Shown piece after piece: positions 13,378 through 27,235 of a stretch of DNA of 64,000 nucleotides; within the stretch, counting starts at the first letter, position 1, and every line of letters begins with the position of its first letter. The notes beneath the pieces were generated by a model, which had not been told where the DNA came from, ran no database searches, and saw only the letters and a list, made by a program, of their open reading frames with translations. A program made the translations under genes and the position numbers. Source of the DNA: Membranipora membranacea (taxonomy: Eukaryota; Bryozoa; Gymnolaemata; Cheilostomatida; Membraniporidae); the NCBI GenBank assembly GCA_914767715.1, contig OU612066.1, positions 31,036,283-31,100,282 on the forward strand, given 5' to 3'.

Positions 13378-16300
13378 TTATGAACTGCTAGGTGTCTGGT
13401 GAACTTGTACTGGTGATGTATCTTCTCCAGAAGCCTGACTGACTGATACATTCTGATGCGAGCTCACACCGGAATTTTCTGCCACAGAAGTTTCTACTAC
13501 CGAGGAATCGGTCACTGAAGGGTCGCCAATGGAAGCAGGAGGTTCGAGAACACCCTTCTTGCGTGGCTTATTCTTATAAACATAGTGTTTCAGAAAAGCG
13601 ATGGTTGCGCGTTTGCCTTGCTGTAATAATAATCAAAACCTGAGTTTAACCTTTCAACCTAATCCAGATTTTTCATTTAATAGCTCATAACATCAAGAGT
13701 GAGAAAAAAAATTCACTAGAATTATGGCACCAGCGATCCCATAGCTTGCACAAAGATCAACTACATAGGTGAACTCAGGCTCATAACCTCGTTCAAGATA
13801 ACTCAATATTCTGATAACTGTCAACGACTTATCCTTTATCCCCAAAGTCTATGGCAATTTATGACAAAAGTTGATTTTTCATAGATATTCGAATGTAATG
13901 GTTACAATGAAGAAGAATTATCAGGTTACAGGGAGTTACAGTTAGCAGGCAGTTGGAGAGAAATAGTCAAGGGGCAAATCTTTTCAAAGCCAATTGGCTA
14001 TGCAGCATCCATAGCACTTTTCAATATTGGCCTTATATGGATACCAGCTTATGCCTTTGATGATTTGCTTATATTTTACACCGATGCATCATTCCCTAGG
14101 TATTAGGTAAAATATTGTCAAGATTCAAGTAAGCCCTTTCCCCCTATTACCCTCTACTTACCCGGATACAAAACTCTATGTCAGAGTGCTCCATTTTGAA
14201 ATCTGTCGTGGTAATGTAATCAGTGTTGATTCCCACTGTTCTTTCAATATCTTTATCCTGCAAAAAAAGTTACGATAAAATATATCGTAAACCTTCCTTT
14301 ATGGAAGAATGGAAAGTTGAACAATTATTACCTTTCAGTGATGGGGTCCTAACTCATGACCGCTTCAACATGTATCAATTCTATCAGTATCATTGCCTAC
14401 CTTATTTCAAATTCGAGAAAATGCCTGATGGAATTATAAGTCAAATTTTTTTCATATTGATTCGCCAATACATAAGTGGATGTGAAAAAATTACAAAGCT
14501 GTCATGTATACCAGCACTTTGATGAATAACATCAGAAGTTTGCTAACCTCAAGAAAGAGATTCTTGATATTTGTCAGAAGAGTGTCTTGGACTCCTTCGA
14601 AGAAGGCGCCAACTGATTTCACCTCTCGTCTGCTGTATCCTTGATGTTTCTTATGGATGTCAATACCCGCCCTCTCGATAAACTTGAATAGCTCATCAAA
14701 CGTAACCTAAAAGTAAAATATTTTTGGTTAATCATAACAAACGTCAATAGTATTAGACAAGTATATGAGGTTGGAAATTGCAATTGATAAGCTAAAGATT
14801 ATATATCGGCAGCTCATGGGGGAGAAACTAAAATTTGCTGGGAAATTGGTGTGAGATCAATCCGTTTAGCTATAAATCAAGTTTGATCCTGTTTCGCTCC
14901 CGCTACACTGGTTGGGGTGACCAATTCAAATCTGCTGAAAGCTTGGAGCAGCCTAAATCTCGGTAAGCTACGCTGCATGGTATTCTGCATTCTGCTGCAT
15001 TTGGTTGGCCGAAAAAAACTTCATGTTAATGCTTGATCAGTTGCTTACCTTGCCATTCTTGTCAACATCAAGGTCATCAAATATATGATCAGCATCCGCA
15101 TCGACACCAAACAAGATCTCTACATCGACCATAGTGAAGGCATTACTCGTAATAGAGCCTTTCGATTGCTTGAAAAAAAAAACAAATTGATATGATTGAT
15201 ATTTTTCATCTGTTTCTGCTTAGGAATTGGGTATTTATGAGTATGGTATGAAAACAGTGCCAATACAAAAGATGTCAAATGATTCCTTGAATTTGAGTTA
15301 TTGGGTCATGTTCCTACATCGTTTTATCATGTTTGCCTTCCAAAATCTTGTTCAAGAGTGTATGATTCATCTGATACTAGCATATTGGGCAAGGTAACCA
15401 ATCAAATTATGTTGGAAAACAAGAAGACTAATAAAGATGATGAAATAAATTGGTGAATTATTAGAGGCCAAGATCAAGAGCTGAGTTAGCTGGTTAACAA
15501 AGCATTCTGGGAACCTACCCAGGATCAGTTTTTGCAGGAAATCATTTTAATTTTGTACTTGTTTTCGTGCAAGGCACAACTATTAGTATTCCCTCCATTC
15601 CATTTTTTTACCATTCTGACATTATACCCATGCAAAAACCAATTCTTAGATAATTAGTGACCAGTTAGGAACAGGGACCGATCATTCTAGTAGATGCATT
15701 CTGTGTGAGGGATTAAAGTTTCAGTGGTACTTTGGTAGATCACTCCTCAGTCACATTGCGCCGTTAGTTCACATACAGACAATTAAGGCTTATTGTTAGA
15801 AACTATGATTTACTTGAATTAATTAACATTTAAAACAAGGGTTGAGTTGGACTATTTATATCACCTGGGTATCAGTTTCATTAAACTGAAAAGAAATGTA
15901 TCATGATATGCATAGTGACAGCTGAAAGCTCAGACGTAGAAACAAGATAGTGATCAGGTATGGTGAGACCCACTCTAATATGCCAATAATATCTTCATGC
16001 CAGTAAACCCTGATATTCCAATGTTTTCAGAATAATTCAAATCTGAGGGTATTCTTGCTGTCAGTACACAATACTTATATACTATGTGATTGTAGAGTGA
16101 TGAGATGAGATTCAAGGGTCATTGAACTGCATCGGTCATCTCCTTTTGCAATCACTTCGGTGATGAATCTTCAGCAAAGCGTGTCAAACATGGGGATCAA
16201 AATCTTTAGCAAACACAGATCAACAGCTGATCTAAGTTTCCTACTCAATGGTTCAATGTTTGATCAAAAATGTATTGTTAAAGCTTACAAATGTAACCTC

Positions 16301-19300
16301 CAGGGCCTGGAGAAGCTCCATCTTATCTATGCTGTCATCAATATTGTCGCCGGTGGCATTCACATCTCTCAAAACCTAAAAAGAGAAACATCAACACCAG
16401 TATTATTAGATGGTAATATGATTGAGTCTTGCTATATGTAAAAACCCAAGAATTATATCGAACCAAAGGAAAGCTCGATTTGAGATAAGAATGACTTAAA
16501 AATTCCATATTCAAATACTAAAATAACCAAATAAAAGAGTAACACTCTTCAGGGAGCAGCTCACGCAAGGTCTTGAACATTTGTTTTGGAGTTACTCAGT
16601 CATGCTATAGCAGGATACAACTCCAAATAAAAAATTATTATATTTTAGCTATAATTTTAAAATTACATGTTATGAGAAAGTTTATTTTCAAACCCTAAGT
16701 TTGATTGTCTTAACTTATCTCACGTAGTGATATGGGGTTAGCCATTAGAATACATCTGTCTTATTGTGTAATCAATAAAATATAACTATGCTAGAAGTTA
16801 TCAGGGAAAAATATATTTAGGTAACGATATAAAGCTCATTTGTTTGAAATTATAAATCTGAAGAAATTATTGTCATACCGTGACAAACTTTTGGAACGAG
16901 TTCATAAAAATGGCATGTTCCACGATGGCCTCTTCCTGTGCCTTTATGCCTGTCGCTCTTGAGCTGAAATTAAACAATCAGCGTAAACAGGACAATGTTA
17001 AACTATAGGGAACAAAATAATATGGTATGACACGCAAGTATTTGCCTCCCTCCCCCTTCCTCCCAGCTTGTAGAATTTCAACACTGACTTGGGGTTGGGT
17101 TGGTGAGCTACCATTGTAATTGGATGCAAAGAACTTGGTCTTAAAGAGGGGTAATTTCCTGTGCATGCCATTCTACAACCGCCAGCATCATTTATAACAA
17201 CATAGCAAACAATCACCCCACTTGCATCCTGTCCTGTCATAGATATTCGTTAGCCTGACACAGGACCCGAAAATGGATCGCTGTTCGTGGAATGAAATTT
17301 TAAAATAACTCATAAAGGATACGGTTTGTAAAAGCATCGTACTGGTCATGTAGTGCCAATTATCTACCTGTAAAGCTCGGAATGCTTCGGTCGATCGTCT
17401 TCTGTGATTTTAACCCCAACTCTCTCCTCCAATTCAGCCCTCATCAAGTCCTGTTCCAAAGACGAATACTACAAAAGGAAAATGAGGAAAGCTTCAGGTT
17501 TTTGGTTTTTTAATTCGGTAGTACTTTGCGCATGCACCCCAGTCATTTTAGGTTGGTTATCTTTGCACAGTAGTACGGATTAATCCAAATGTGCTTGAGT
17601 TCTCAAACTGCAAAGTCACGCCACCTAAACCGAGAGTTGATCTGCAAGCAGTGTAATCTGGTACAGTGAATTGCATCAATATGCTAATTACAGTCACTGA
17701 CATTCGAGTTATGTGAGACGCCATCACCATCACCGCAGTTGCTGAGTATTTCTTGTGGTCTAGACAAGCAAGATTGTAGCAAAATATGTATCTTGTAAAA
17801 GCATTCTCAAACCCAAATAGAAAATTACCCAAAAAAATAATGTGCATTAAAATTCAAGTTGGGAATTACTTGTAATACAATCGTACCAATGGATTTTTTT
17901 CACTTGGACGGTGTTTTACTTGTAAAACAAGTTGTTCTTTCATTACCTAGTACATGTTTTTAAAAGTGTATTTTGTTAAATTGTTGATCCAGCACAACCC
18001 TTATGCCCATACTTCCATGCGTGAATTGACCACAGAGTTAAGTCATTTGATCAGCTTGAAGGTTGGTCAATGTGATTCTACCTCTTTTACACCAACATCA
18101 TTAACATATTACAACATCCGGTTCCTCTTGGCTGTCTCAATATTGGTTAGATACAAGACAACACTGACATGGCAAGGTTGATGATTGATCAAACTAGACA
18201 CACCGATATCTGTCTAGAACATGCTGATGCTTCATATTATGATTTATGCTGGTCTGCATAACCACCTTAACAGTAAGCGTCAATGAAATCTTGTCAAGTT
18301 CTGGGGCTTGATATGATAACCAATGGTGTGGTCATTAAATTACTACCCAGCCGCTCATCTGGAGTCCTGGCATCTGATTATTCACTGTTGGTACTGATGT
18401 ATTATGACCCAATGAATTCATGGAGATACAATGATATTTATGACAATGTCTCGCTTTGGTTTGCATTATTGCGCTACCAGCATCATTTCCAAGGCATTCC
18501 AGCACATTCCGAGGGGATGTTCATCCAGCTGCTGTTTTCTCTTGAAAGAATATTTTTATCTAGCTAGTCCCATCAACATATTTACTTCGTCTCGAGAAGT
18601 GACCTTTGGACTAAAAGCAATTATTTGATTGATGTCTGGTTGGCAGCCAAAATTGAAATACCATCCAAATCACATTTAGAAATGGTTGGGCTTGAAATTC
18701 AATCATACTTTTGAATTTTGATGATGACATTCTAGGTTGTTGTGTATGCAATAAAAAAGCTCCAAATAGAAGATAGATCGGAGATCTATCGACAGCTGCA
18801 GCACAGTGGTAGATGGGTTTGTTTGCCTGGAGGAGATTACTTAATATCCACTGGAATCCACTGGTTACTGACTTGGATGACATACTTTAGATGCTTCTAA
18901 ACTCCTGGTTAGTTTGAATTAATGCACCACCACGCAAATTCCAATGGCAAGCGAGCTTTATATGAATGATTATTGTTTTTGGAAAATTAGCTCTTACCAC
19001 AAGAAATCCAAGTGTTTTGTCATTGTGTGATCCAAACCGCTCCTTTTTACGAAGTAGCTTAGAGATGTTGTCTAGGGGCTGAAGACGATTCAAGAAACAG
19101 TCTTCATTCTTCATCGACAACCACCAACCTGTAACAATGATACGTTTTTTAGTTTGCTCCTATGCCTACCTCAAATGATCAGAGACAGTGCACAATACTA
19201 ATATGATGCTGACAAAAACAAGAAGCAGCTTGAATTTACGCTAGATGCATGGTAAATCCATGGACTGAATATAATAAATCTATAGCTCAATCTCACAGAC

Positions 19301-21423
19301 AACAAACATACATACCATCATAGACATGTACAGGATAGTTGCACAGTAGTCCTCCATCAACATACATGTCTGTGTTCCCTTGTGAATTTCTCAGTTTTAC
19401 AGCCTGAAACAGCCCTGTCAAAATACCACCATCCTCAATAAAACATTCTGTAAAAAAAACCCACTCAAGCTGGATGATAATGTTTGGCCTTTGGACTGTC
19501 AAGACATAATTCTGCATTGCCAACCTCGATGGGAAGTTTTCCTCCAAATGATACAATGTCTAAGAACACAAATTAACGATCAACTGTCTTTTGTGATTCC
19601 CAGCCGAAGTATTTGACCATGAACCATAACTAACATTAGGATTGATCGGCTTAGATACATACCTGGTATTGCCATCGACATTTTGACAGCTAGTTTGATG
19701 GGTAAGTCAGGAGTTGTCTTAGGATGGAAATAATCAACTCTCAACATGTTTACATTCACTCCAGTTATGCAAAGTTCTTTGCCTGTCCTCTGGTACAACT
19801 AGAAAAAAACTGTCTGCTCATTTGATATGTAAACATGGTAAAATGATTCAAACAAATTAAGTTGTACAAATGTAATCTTGTTCGTCAGGTTTGATTGTAT
19901 TCAGACAAGCCTTCTGCTTTCAAAGGGATCTTAAGAATATAAATTGACATGGCACCTGTTTGAATGTCAAGTTGGGGTCACCCATTTTGGCTGCTATGAG
20001 GTCACCGATGAATTTCTCTCCACCATTATTAGGATTCCACCCAAATTTGTTCACCATGTTTGGTACCAGGCTGCACAGTCCACAGCTGTGATCTACAAAA
20101 CATCAGGAGCTAATTTTCAATCGGCAAGAGTCCGATCGCCAGATGATAATACTCTATTACAATTCTAGTTATACTGTATGACAAGCACAGCGGAACTTAC
20201 AGAAAATATCCTGTATTGCTATCCTTTATGACATATCAGGTTATAATTGACGATCAAATAGAAAGATCGGACCCCTCAGATGCATTATGGGAATGTTTGC
20301 ACTTGCAGTCCTTTTAGTTTGGCTGTCTTTCAATAAAATTTTCATAAGTGACTATATAGAAAGAGTGTGTTTTTTTCTATGGAAATCATTCTGTTAGTTT
20401 TGTGTTAAACATGCAGGCTATTCTTTATCTAATGATGTTTTCAATCTCATTCTCAAGTATTATTCAAATTTGATGCAGCATTCTTCTTGTCTGCATCAGG
20501 AGTTGTTGCGCTTCTCTGATAAACTATTCAGTTTGAAACCAAAATTGATGTTCTTCTGAGTAGGCATACCCAAGAGTATAGTCTCGAGATCACTCTGAAG
20601 GATCTTCTTCATCTCATCAGCTGTGTATCCACAGGCGAACAGAGCAGAGCATATAGCCCCAGCACTGGCTCCAGCATAACGTTTAGGTACAATTCCAACC
20701 TCTTCTAATATCTGTCAAGCAATCAGTGAATCATATTCAGACATTTGACTAACACAACGCAAATAATTTATGAGGTTCAGTTAAACATGAAGTGATATAC
20801 TGTTGGCTCATTCTTCCAGTTTTTCTTATTTGGAAATCACCGTTGGAGTAAGGTTTATGTGCTATATAGAATGAGCCTGTCTGTGGGCTCAGTTTTAAGT
20901 TATAGCATATTCCATAGGAACAGGGTTATGAGTGAACTGTCTTGTAAACTGCTACTTGAGATGATCTAAGACTAGCCACACAGTCGTTGTTAACATTGAG
21001 ATAGGTAGAGGTACAAATAAATGAGTACAAAATGTTTTCTTTAAAAACTAATACTATGGTTTCCTGGAGGTCTATAACTTAATTCTGATCTATAAATAAA
21101 TGATCTATTGATAAACAAAACTGAGATGGAAAAAAAACTACACCATTACCTGCCTTGATGTGCTTACACGTATTCCTTACCTTCAAAGCACCTACATAGA
21201 CCATTCCTTTTGCACCACCCCCTTCGAAAGCTAAATTCTCGAATGGATACTCATAATCCTGGTAGACTATCGCTTCTATTTCTTTATTAGTTGCCTTCAT
21301 CATGTCGGCTGTATCAGTAAAGTCAGCATCGGCCCATGCGGACAACTTGAAGCCTTTGCTGCCTTTAGCAAAAGGTCGAACGACCTCATGCCCATCGACT
21401 TCCTTGCTTTTGGATGCGCCCAT
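13378..21423 (-). CDS. Myristoylatable patatin-like phospholipase with C-terminal EF-hand (589 aa, 13 exons)
   Basis: Minus-strand exons: 21423-21181, 20711-20570, 20092-19956, 19798-19663, 19414-19316, 19128-18998, 17468-17368, 16963-16879, 16375-16298, 15168-15049, 14706-14548, 14257-14162 and 13620-13378. All introns are GT-AG, phases match throughout, and the frame is open from start to stop. The protein begins MGASKSK, a strong N-myristoylation signal, so membrane attachment is likely. The patatin lipase domain spans about 60-260: oxyanion loop GGGAKG (68-73), nucleophile elbow GASAG (Ser97), and DGG (Asp239), the Ser-Asp dyad of this family. Expected activity is phospholipase A/acyl hydrolase. 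Residues 418-429 form a canonical EF-hand loop (D-D-N-G-K...E), split between exons 10 and 11; a weaker Asp-rich loop lies at 362-373. The last 60 residues are Ser/Thr-rich and probably disordered. Calcium control of the lipase is inferred only. Confidence 0.92.
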
Positions 21424-24400
21424 TTCCTTTTTCACTGCTGTACTGTTAATGTAAACATAATATCAATCAACATGGGACAGGTAAAAGTATTATTACTACC
21501 CGATATGTGGAAATGTTTTATTCGCCCATGTGGTTATTCCACATGCCCCACACGCCTATTATGCTTCATGAAAGGGGCTTCGTAAGCGAGAAGTTCCAAG
21601 AACAGGTTGTGCGGCCACTATGATTGTTCTTTTAACAGAGGTTTGATGTTATGCAAAATTGGAGCAAAATACACCTATCTTTGATGGTATGCTATAAAGT
21701 TGGTTTGTGTGTGATATGAAGGACACTTCAGAGGTAACTAGCGAAAACAAATTTGGCTCAGGTTATTTGATCTACTTCGAAACGTCGCTAAATATTTCAA
21801 TTCTAATCATCAAAATTTCAAAAATATATTATTGATATTATTGATATTGATATTATGATGTTAGGCTCATCCTAGATTGTCTTCAATTAAAATGATGATG
21901 AACAGAAACCTCTAGCAATCAAATTGGCTCAGCCATCCACTTTGGTAAAAAGAGCCATTTCAGCCTAAATTTTTTGATAAAATGACGCAACGCTATCCTA
22001 TCACATTTTTTATGAGCTGCCAACCATTAGTAGCCCGGCAGGTTTGCAACAGTGAATATAAAGACAATATTTGCTGACCCCCGTTTCTCAACCTTAAACC
22101 ATAGCATAGTGATGCTATCATGCTGTTGCATCTGGATATGAGACATTACCTAGCGGTGCTAGCTTTTCCATAGATTCCTAGATTTCCATAACCTGAATTA
22201 TAATACTCACCTATGCTTTCACAAAACACTGTGACCCACTTAAACAACCATCAAGCACTGTAATGCTGGTAGAAATGATCTTCCAAGATATTCAACAATA
22301 TTCATCACATTCTTTTTGTTGACATCCAGGTACCATACAGAATTCCCTGGTGGATGTGGTTAATGAACACGACCGACTACAGCCAAATATAAAGTGCAAG
22401 ACTGAAGTTTATGCAAGTAGGTGCGCATATTTGAGTACCAGCATTTTTTTGTTCATTCGCAACTCACAACTCTTAGTAGGACGGGAATATGCTGTAGGAG
22501 TTTATCTATAAATATTGATACAGTGGCAGGTTAGAAAGGTGTGTGCATATGGGAACGAGTATGCTTTGTTACAAATCTAACTATTTGAGCTCACTAAAAT
22601 TAGTTAAACTTTGTTTTTAATCACTGTGTCAAATGCCATGATCTTAAGCCATGTGAATACTTGGATTAATGTACCATCAATTTCATGAATGGGAAGATGT
22701 CCAGAACAACCCACTCATTAATTTCTAAATTGTAAATCATTCCCTGTTTGAATTTACTGTCAGCTTACTGGCATGAATCTAAGATTACCTTGTATAGGTT
22801 TCGGATACTTAGGCGCACAATAAATATGTTATAACTACTTCACAAGTAAGGCTTGAGAAAAAAAACCTCTTGCCTGATTAGCTTTGATCCCCATTGGTCA
22901 GTATAGCAATCTCAATAAAGTTCTGAGAATGGCATGCAAAATGTTTAATTTCCGCTGGCTATGGCAAGGGATGTTTGAGTAAAATATATCTTGATCTGAC
23001 TTGTGTATTCTCATGTATTGGGGCTGTGATGGATCCTGTTGGATTCTGTTGGATAAGATTACCTGCATTATTGGGATGCGCCGAATCTAGGCTGGTAGGC
23101 TTCAAGTCCCCTGTGTGGGAGCAGCTGAGACGGTTTGTGCGCATAGAGAGTTCTATAGGCAGGTAACTTGTTACAATCATGATCTCAGGCTATGTTATGC
23201 TAGCTCAGGTTTGAAGGCACTAACGGGTTATAAATGGATTATACTCATTTGAGGGCACTTTGTGCAAGGACCATATCAGTATGCTGACGAAATCTAGTGC
23301 CTGCAAATCACCTACCTAAATCCTAGTACTGTTGAACATGTTTTTGATTGAATGGCAGAGAGGAAGGTTGAAGTGGTACAACTAAATACTAGCACACTGA
23401 TTCATCGATTTTCTATTTGTGAAGCCCTCCTGAGATATGACACCCTAGCGATGAGTGCCATCTTGTAACCCATGTCTGAAATTTTAAACTCTTTGAACAC
23501 TCACTTTCAAAAAGAAACTGCCAATAACAACAAATGCCTCACTGCTGCATCTTGTATGATTTAAACATTTATTCATAATTGAGGCGCATTACAGTTTATT
23601 TCATAGGGTGTTGTTGCAGCTACCTGGTATGGAAAGCTTGTGTATCAAAAATGATAGTTATGTTTGCCAGTAATTTTGAAAGTGATTCTTGATATGTTTT
23701 ATTAATATCCATAGAAACATTCAGTTTGTGACAAATTATATCATATGGGTTTTATTGCCGTCTTCCAATGCTTACAAAGTTTTGCACCAAGGTGCATGCG
23801 AAGGAAGATGTTTTATAGTGACAACGAGGTTTCCCAAGTTATAAGTGCCACTCGTTGAACATTGACCGCTGTTATCCAGTATGAAGAATATCACTACAAT
23901 GCATACACTACAGTGGCTGGTGACAGCGTCCCCCTACCTAAAGTTACACCATACTGTAGTAGGATTCTTTCATCTGCAAGCACGATGCTTATATACATGC
24001 AGAAGACCCTCAATATTTTGAGTCCCCATCTGAAGCTAGCATGTGATCATCGCTAAAGCTTGAAGAACTAAACATACATCTTAATATTCTGTGTTTTAGA
24101 TATAAATTGCAAAGGTTAAGGAACATGACAATCATCCATGCAAGAAATCTTTGGAAGGCCGAGATCACCCTTCCATAAATAGGACATCGCTTATAGACAA
24201 CGATATTTTCCATAAATACACCTGGCTACTTTGTTTTTATTTTTTTGTTTATGCACAGTCTTTATTTGTCATTGACTTTGATCGGCAGTAATTAAGTATA
24301 TAGAAGTGACGAGGGTTTGATATATGTATATACGCACCCTCGCCGCTTCTTAAACTTTGAAGCTCTAACTTGTCAAGAGAGCTGTCTTCCTACTAACCAT

Positions 24401-25357
24401 GTCAAAACAAATCCAAAGTTACAAAACATTATTTGTAAAGTTCTCAATTCGTTGATTTGTTAAGCCTGCTAAAGATACTGCATTGTAGGCTAGTTGCAGA
24501 TATTTGGCATATTCTAGATGAGGCTCTCAACCTCCACCTATGACTTGAAGTTCCCTTCTTTATGGGAACATGTTATGGTATAGCTGCCTGGTCCATCCGC
24601 TGCAATCCCCCAGTGTAAACAAATCAGTTCTATTGAGTGTCACTTTTAGTCTATTTCTAACTGCAGGTCAAAAAGCCGTCCACAAAAGAACTATAGTGCT
24701 ACACAGATGGATGTTTTACACGGGAATTCATGAAGTTTGTAGAATAGCACAAGATTAAATCCTAAGCTATATTTATTGCTACCATGAAAGCTATTATCAC
24801 AACAGCTAATATTTTCATCAGACTGAAATAATGTTACGTTGTGCCAAGTCATGTGACCTGCAGGGAGCCATTAACAAAACAAGCAAATTAACAAAATCGA
24901 GAGGATGTTTTTGATCTGGCTACATCTCAGGAAGTTATGGGCATCCATCCTCAAAACTTTATAATATATAATATGAGACATTGATGGATATAATGTGAAA
25001 GTAAGAAGGTCATTGACCAATTAACCTAGAAGTTATGAGTGAAAATCCATGCAGAGAAACATGATGGTTCTACGGTAATACACATCTGTCATGTTTTAGT
25101 ATACTAGTTTATTATAATGTAACAATCAATATAAATACCATGTGACATAATATGAAACAATTAAATATAATATGAGTTTGAGACCAATAATGATATTCCT
25201 GTTTCTCCATGGGTTCAGCATTTTCCTACAACGCAATCTGTATTTCATCCTTTGCAGTTTTGGAGGATGAGTTGAATACCATAACTCGGTTCAAATATGT
25301 AATGAGATGATGGAACACATATCACATTTTTATGAGTAGATTTTCAGAGGACAGTAC
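21424..25357. other. Upstream region of the patatin gene; no gene recognised
   Basis: I see no exon with coding features. The patatin promoter should lie just above 21423, but I see no clear TATA box. A stretch near 23020-23150 looks like a repeat, but I could not place its family. Confidence 0.4.
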
Positions 25358-25651
25358 CTAGTGTTTCTTCTTTCTTGCCTGTCTAATCGTATGGGTAGAT
25401 AAATTTTTGGAGCAATCTACAACTGTTTGATTCCCCTCCCCATAGGTGACAGCAGTCTTGACAGCATTAGTTGGAGAGAACAGTGAGGCCTTTGAAGTTA
25501 CATACGATCTTGCTTCTCCTGTAAATGGTTGTGGCAACTTTGAAGGTTCCTCAAACCTGCTTGGATTCTTGTTATGGTGATTATCTATCTTTGTAAGTAT
25601 TCTGTAAATTCTAGTCCTTCGGAAGAAGCGTACCATGGGCTGTGTCTCCAA
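25358..25651 (-). CDS. Possible lone exon or short gene of unknown product
   Basis: A 97-codon open frame on minus, with an internal ATG about six codons in. It is basic at the start (RFFRRTRIYRIL), has a Ser/Thr-rich middle, and ends ARKKKH before a stop. The composition looks coding and there is no repeat signature, but I found no matching upstream exon with a good acceptor, no paralogue and no recognised domain. It could equally be a chance frame. Confidence 0.25.
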   Translation of the reverse strand: METQPMVRFFRRTRIYRILTKIDNHHNKNPSRFEEPSKLPQPFTGEARSYVTSKASLFSPTNAVKTAVTYGEGNQTVVDCSKNLSTHTIRQARKKKH

Positions 25652-25799
25652 ACTTAATTGTCCATGTAAGGGGATTTTTATAAAAAAAAGTATATTCAGG
25701 TCAACTGTGGTTGTGCAGCAATTGCGTTTCCATTATGCCTACAAATTAAGATATGAATAATAAGGAGTTTCCCTAATTTCTTCTCAAATTGAAAAAAAA

Positions 25800-26080
25800 A
25801 TTTTTTCTGATGGTTAAGGGTGGTTCAAGTTCGATCCCCGGCGCCGAGAGTCATTGCTGATTTTGTAAACCGGCGTGCCATTCATCCTAGCCTGGTCCAT
25901 GCGGAACGGGACTAAAAATACTTGAGGTCCTCTGTGTGTTTGCACGCTCCACATGCAGTAAAAAGATCCCCCTCTGTCTATTTCCAGCAGGCAAGGGTAT
26001 AGGGTGCAGTTTGAGTACTATGGGTCCCTGGACCTGTACTCTAGAGGGGATAACCCTTTTCGCAATGAAGACTTAGACTT
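25800..26080 (+). repeat. SINE-like element, copy 1
   Basis: It contains a GGTTCAAGTTCGATCCCC segment resembling a B box, followed by a body that aligns with 52298-52560 (shared blocks include ATTCATCC, AAAAATACT and a TGTGTTTGCAC-type run). It is a tRNA-derived SINE or close relative, with no coding potential. Confidence 0.55.
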
Positions 26081-26313
26081 AGGACTAATGGTATTCTGGT
26101 TCATATCTCGTTATGATAGGGTTTTTCGTCCTTGTCTTTTGAATTGTTTGCAAATCAAATCTAATAATGGTGACCAATATTAAATGAGTTGAGGCCTCAA
26201 AAAATTTCAAACAAATTCTTTTATTACACATTCACACTTCAGTCTAGCTAAATACAAGGATTAACTCATATTTAATGGACTAGTCTTTTTTGCAAGTTAC
26301 ATATATTGTTCTC

Positions 26314-27189
26314 TTAAGGCATTACTTTGAGGCTGCGATTTTGTATCACATCTTATTCTCCATATTTTATTCTATCATGTGAGCGAATTCCAGCTTTAGA
26401 ATCCAAATATTGAGGAAGTTATGGCCTCTCAAACTTCCAAGGTGAAGGCAGTCTATCGGCAGTTAGTATGTCACAACCATCATATGAGTTATTACACTGA
26501 TAATCACACAGATACGATGATGATCAAAATTCAGACCTAGGCGGGTCTCGAACCTGGGTCCAAATAACCATGCAGGCAACGCCGCAAAATCTGAGCTGTA
26601 TTGTCTACAAGCTCACTAGGCTGGGCCTAGTGACCTGATGGTAGCGCCATTGCCTGCAGGTATGTGGAACCAGGTTAGAGTCCCGCCTAGGTCTGAATTT
26701 TGATCATCATCTTATCTGTGTGACTATCAGTGTAAAAACTCATAATAAATATGACAGTTGTGACCTACTATAGGGGAGACATCCGGCTTATTCCCAATGC
26801 CGATTGAAGGCGATCACCCTGGAAGTTTGAGAGGCCATAACTTTCTCAATATTTTTATTCTAGGCTGGGCCTAGTGGCCTGATGGTAGCACCATTACCTG
26901 CAGGTATGTGGAACCAGGTTAGAGTCCCGCCTAGGTCTGAATTTTAATCATCATCTTATCTGTGTGATTTTCAGTGTATTAACTCATAATAAATATGACA
27001 GTTGTGACCTACTATAGGGGAAACATCCGGCTTATTCCCAATGCCGATTGAAGGCGATCACCCTGGGAGTTTGAGAGGCCATAACTTCCTCAATATTTTG
27101 ATTCTAAAGCTGGAATCCGCTCACATGATAGAATAAAATATGGAGAATAATATGTGATACAAAATAGCAGCCTCAAAGTAATGCTTTAA
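26314..27189. mobile_element. Foldback element with tRNA-like core
   Basis: The two ends are inverted copies of each other. The left begins GGCATTACTTTGAGGCTGC and the right ends GCAGCCTCAAAGTAATGC. Each arm is about 280 bp. Inside are two direct copies (about 26616 and 26871) of a tRNA-like unit, with CCTGATGGTAGC and a GGTTAGAGTCCCGCC B-box-like block, plus an inverted copy near 26535-26595. No coding capacity is seen. It is a non-autonomous foldback or composite SINE insertion. Confidence 0.6.
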
Positions 27190-27235
27190 CCATATTGATT
27201 GGGCAACAAAAGTCTGTAAAATGCAGGCATCGGCA

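Noticed and set aside
19293-19556. Single 87-aa gene on minus
   Set aside because: Only 19414-19316 is coding; it is exon 5 of the patatin gene, and the rest reads through an intron.
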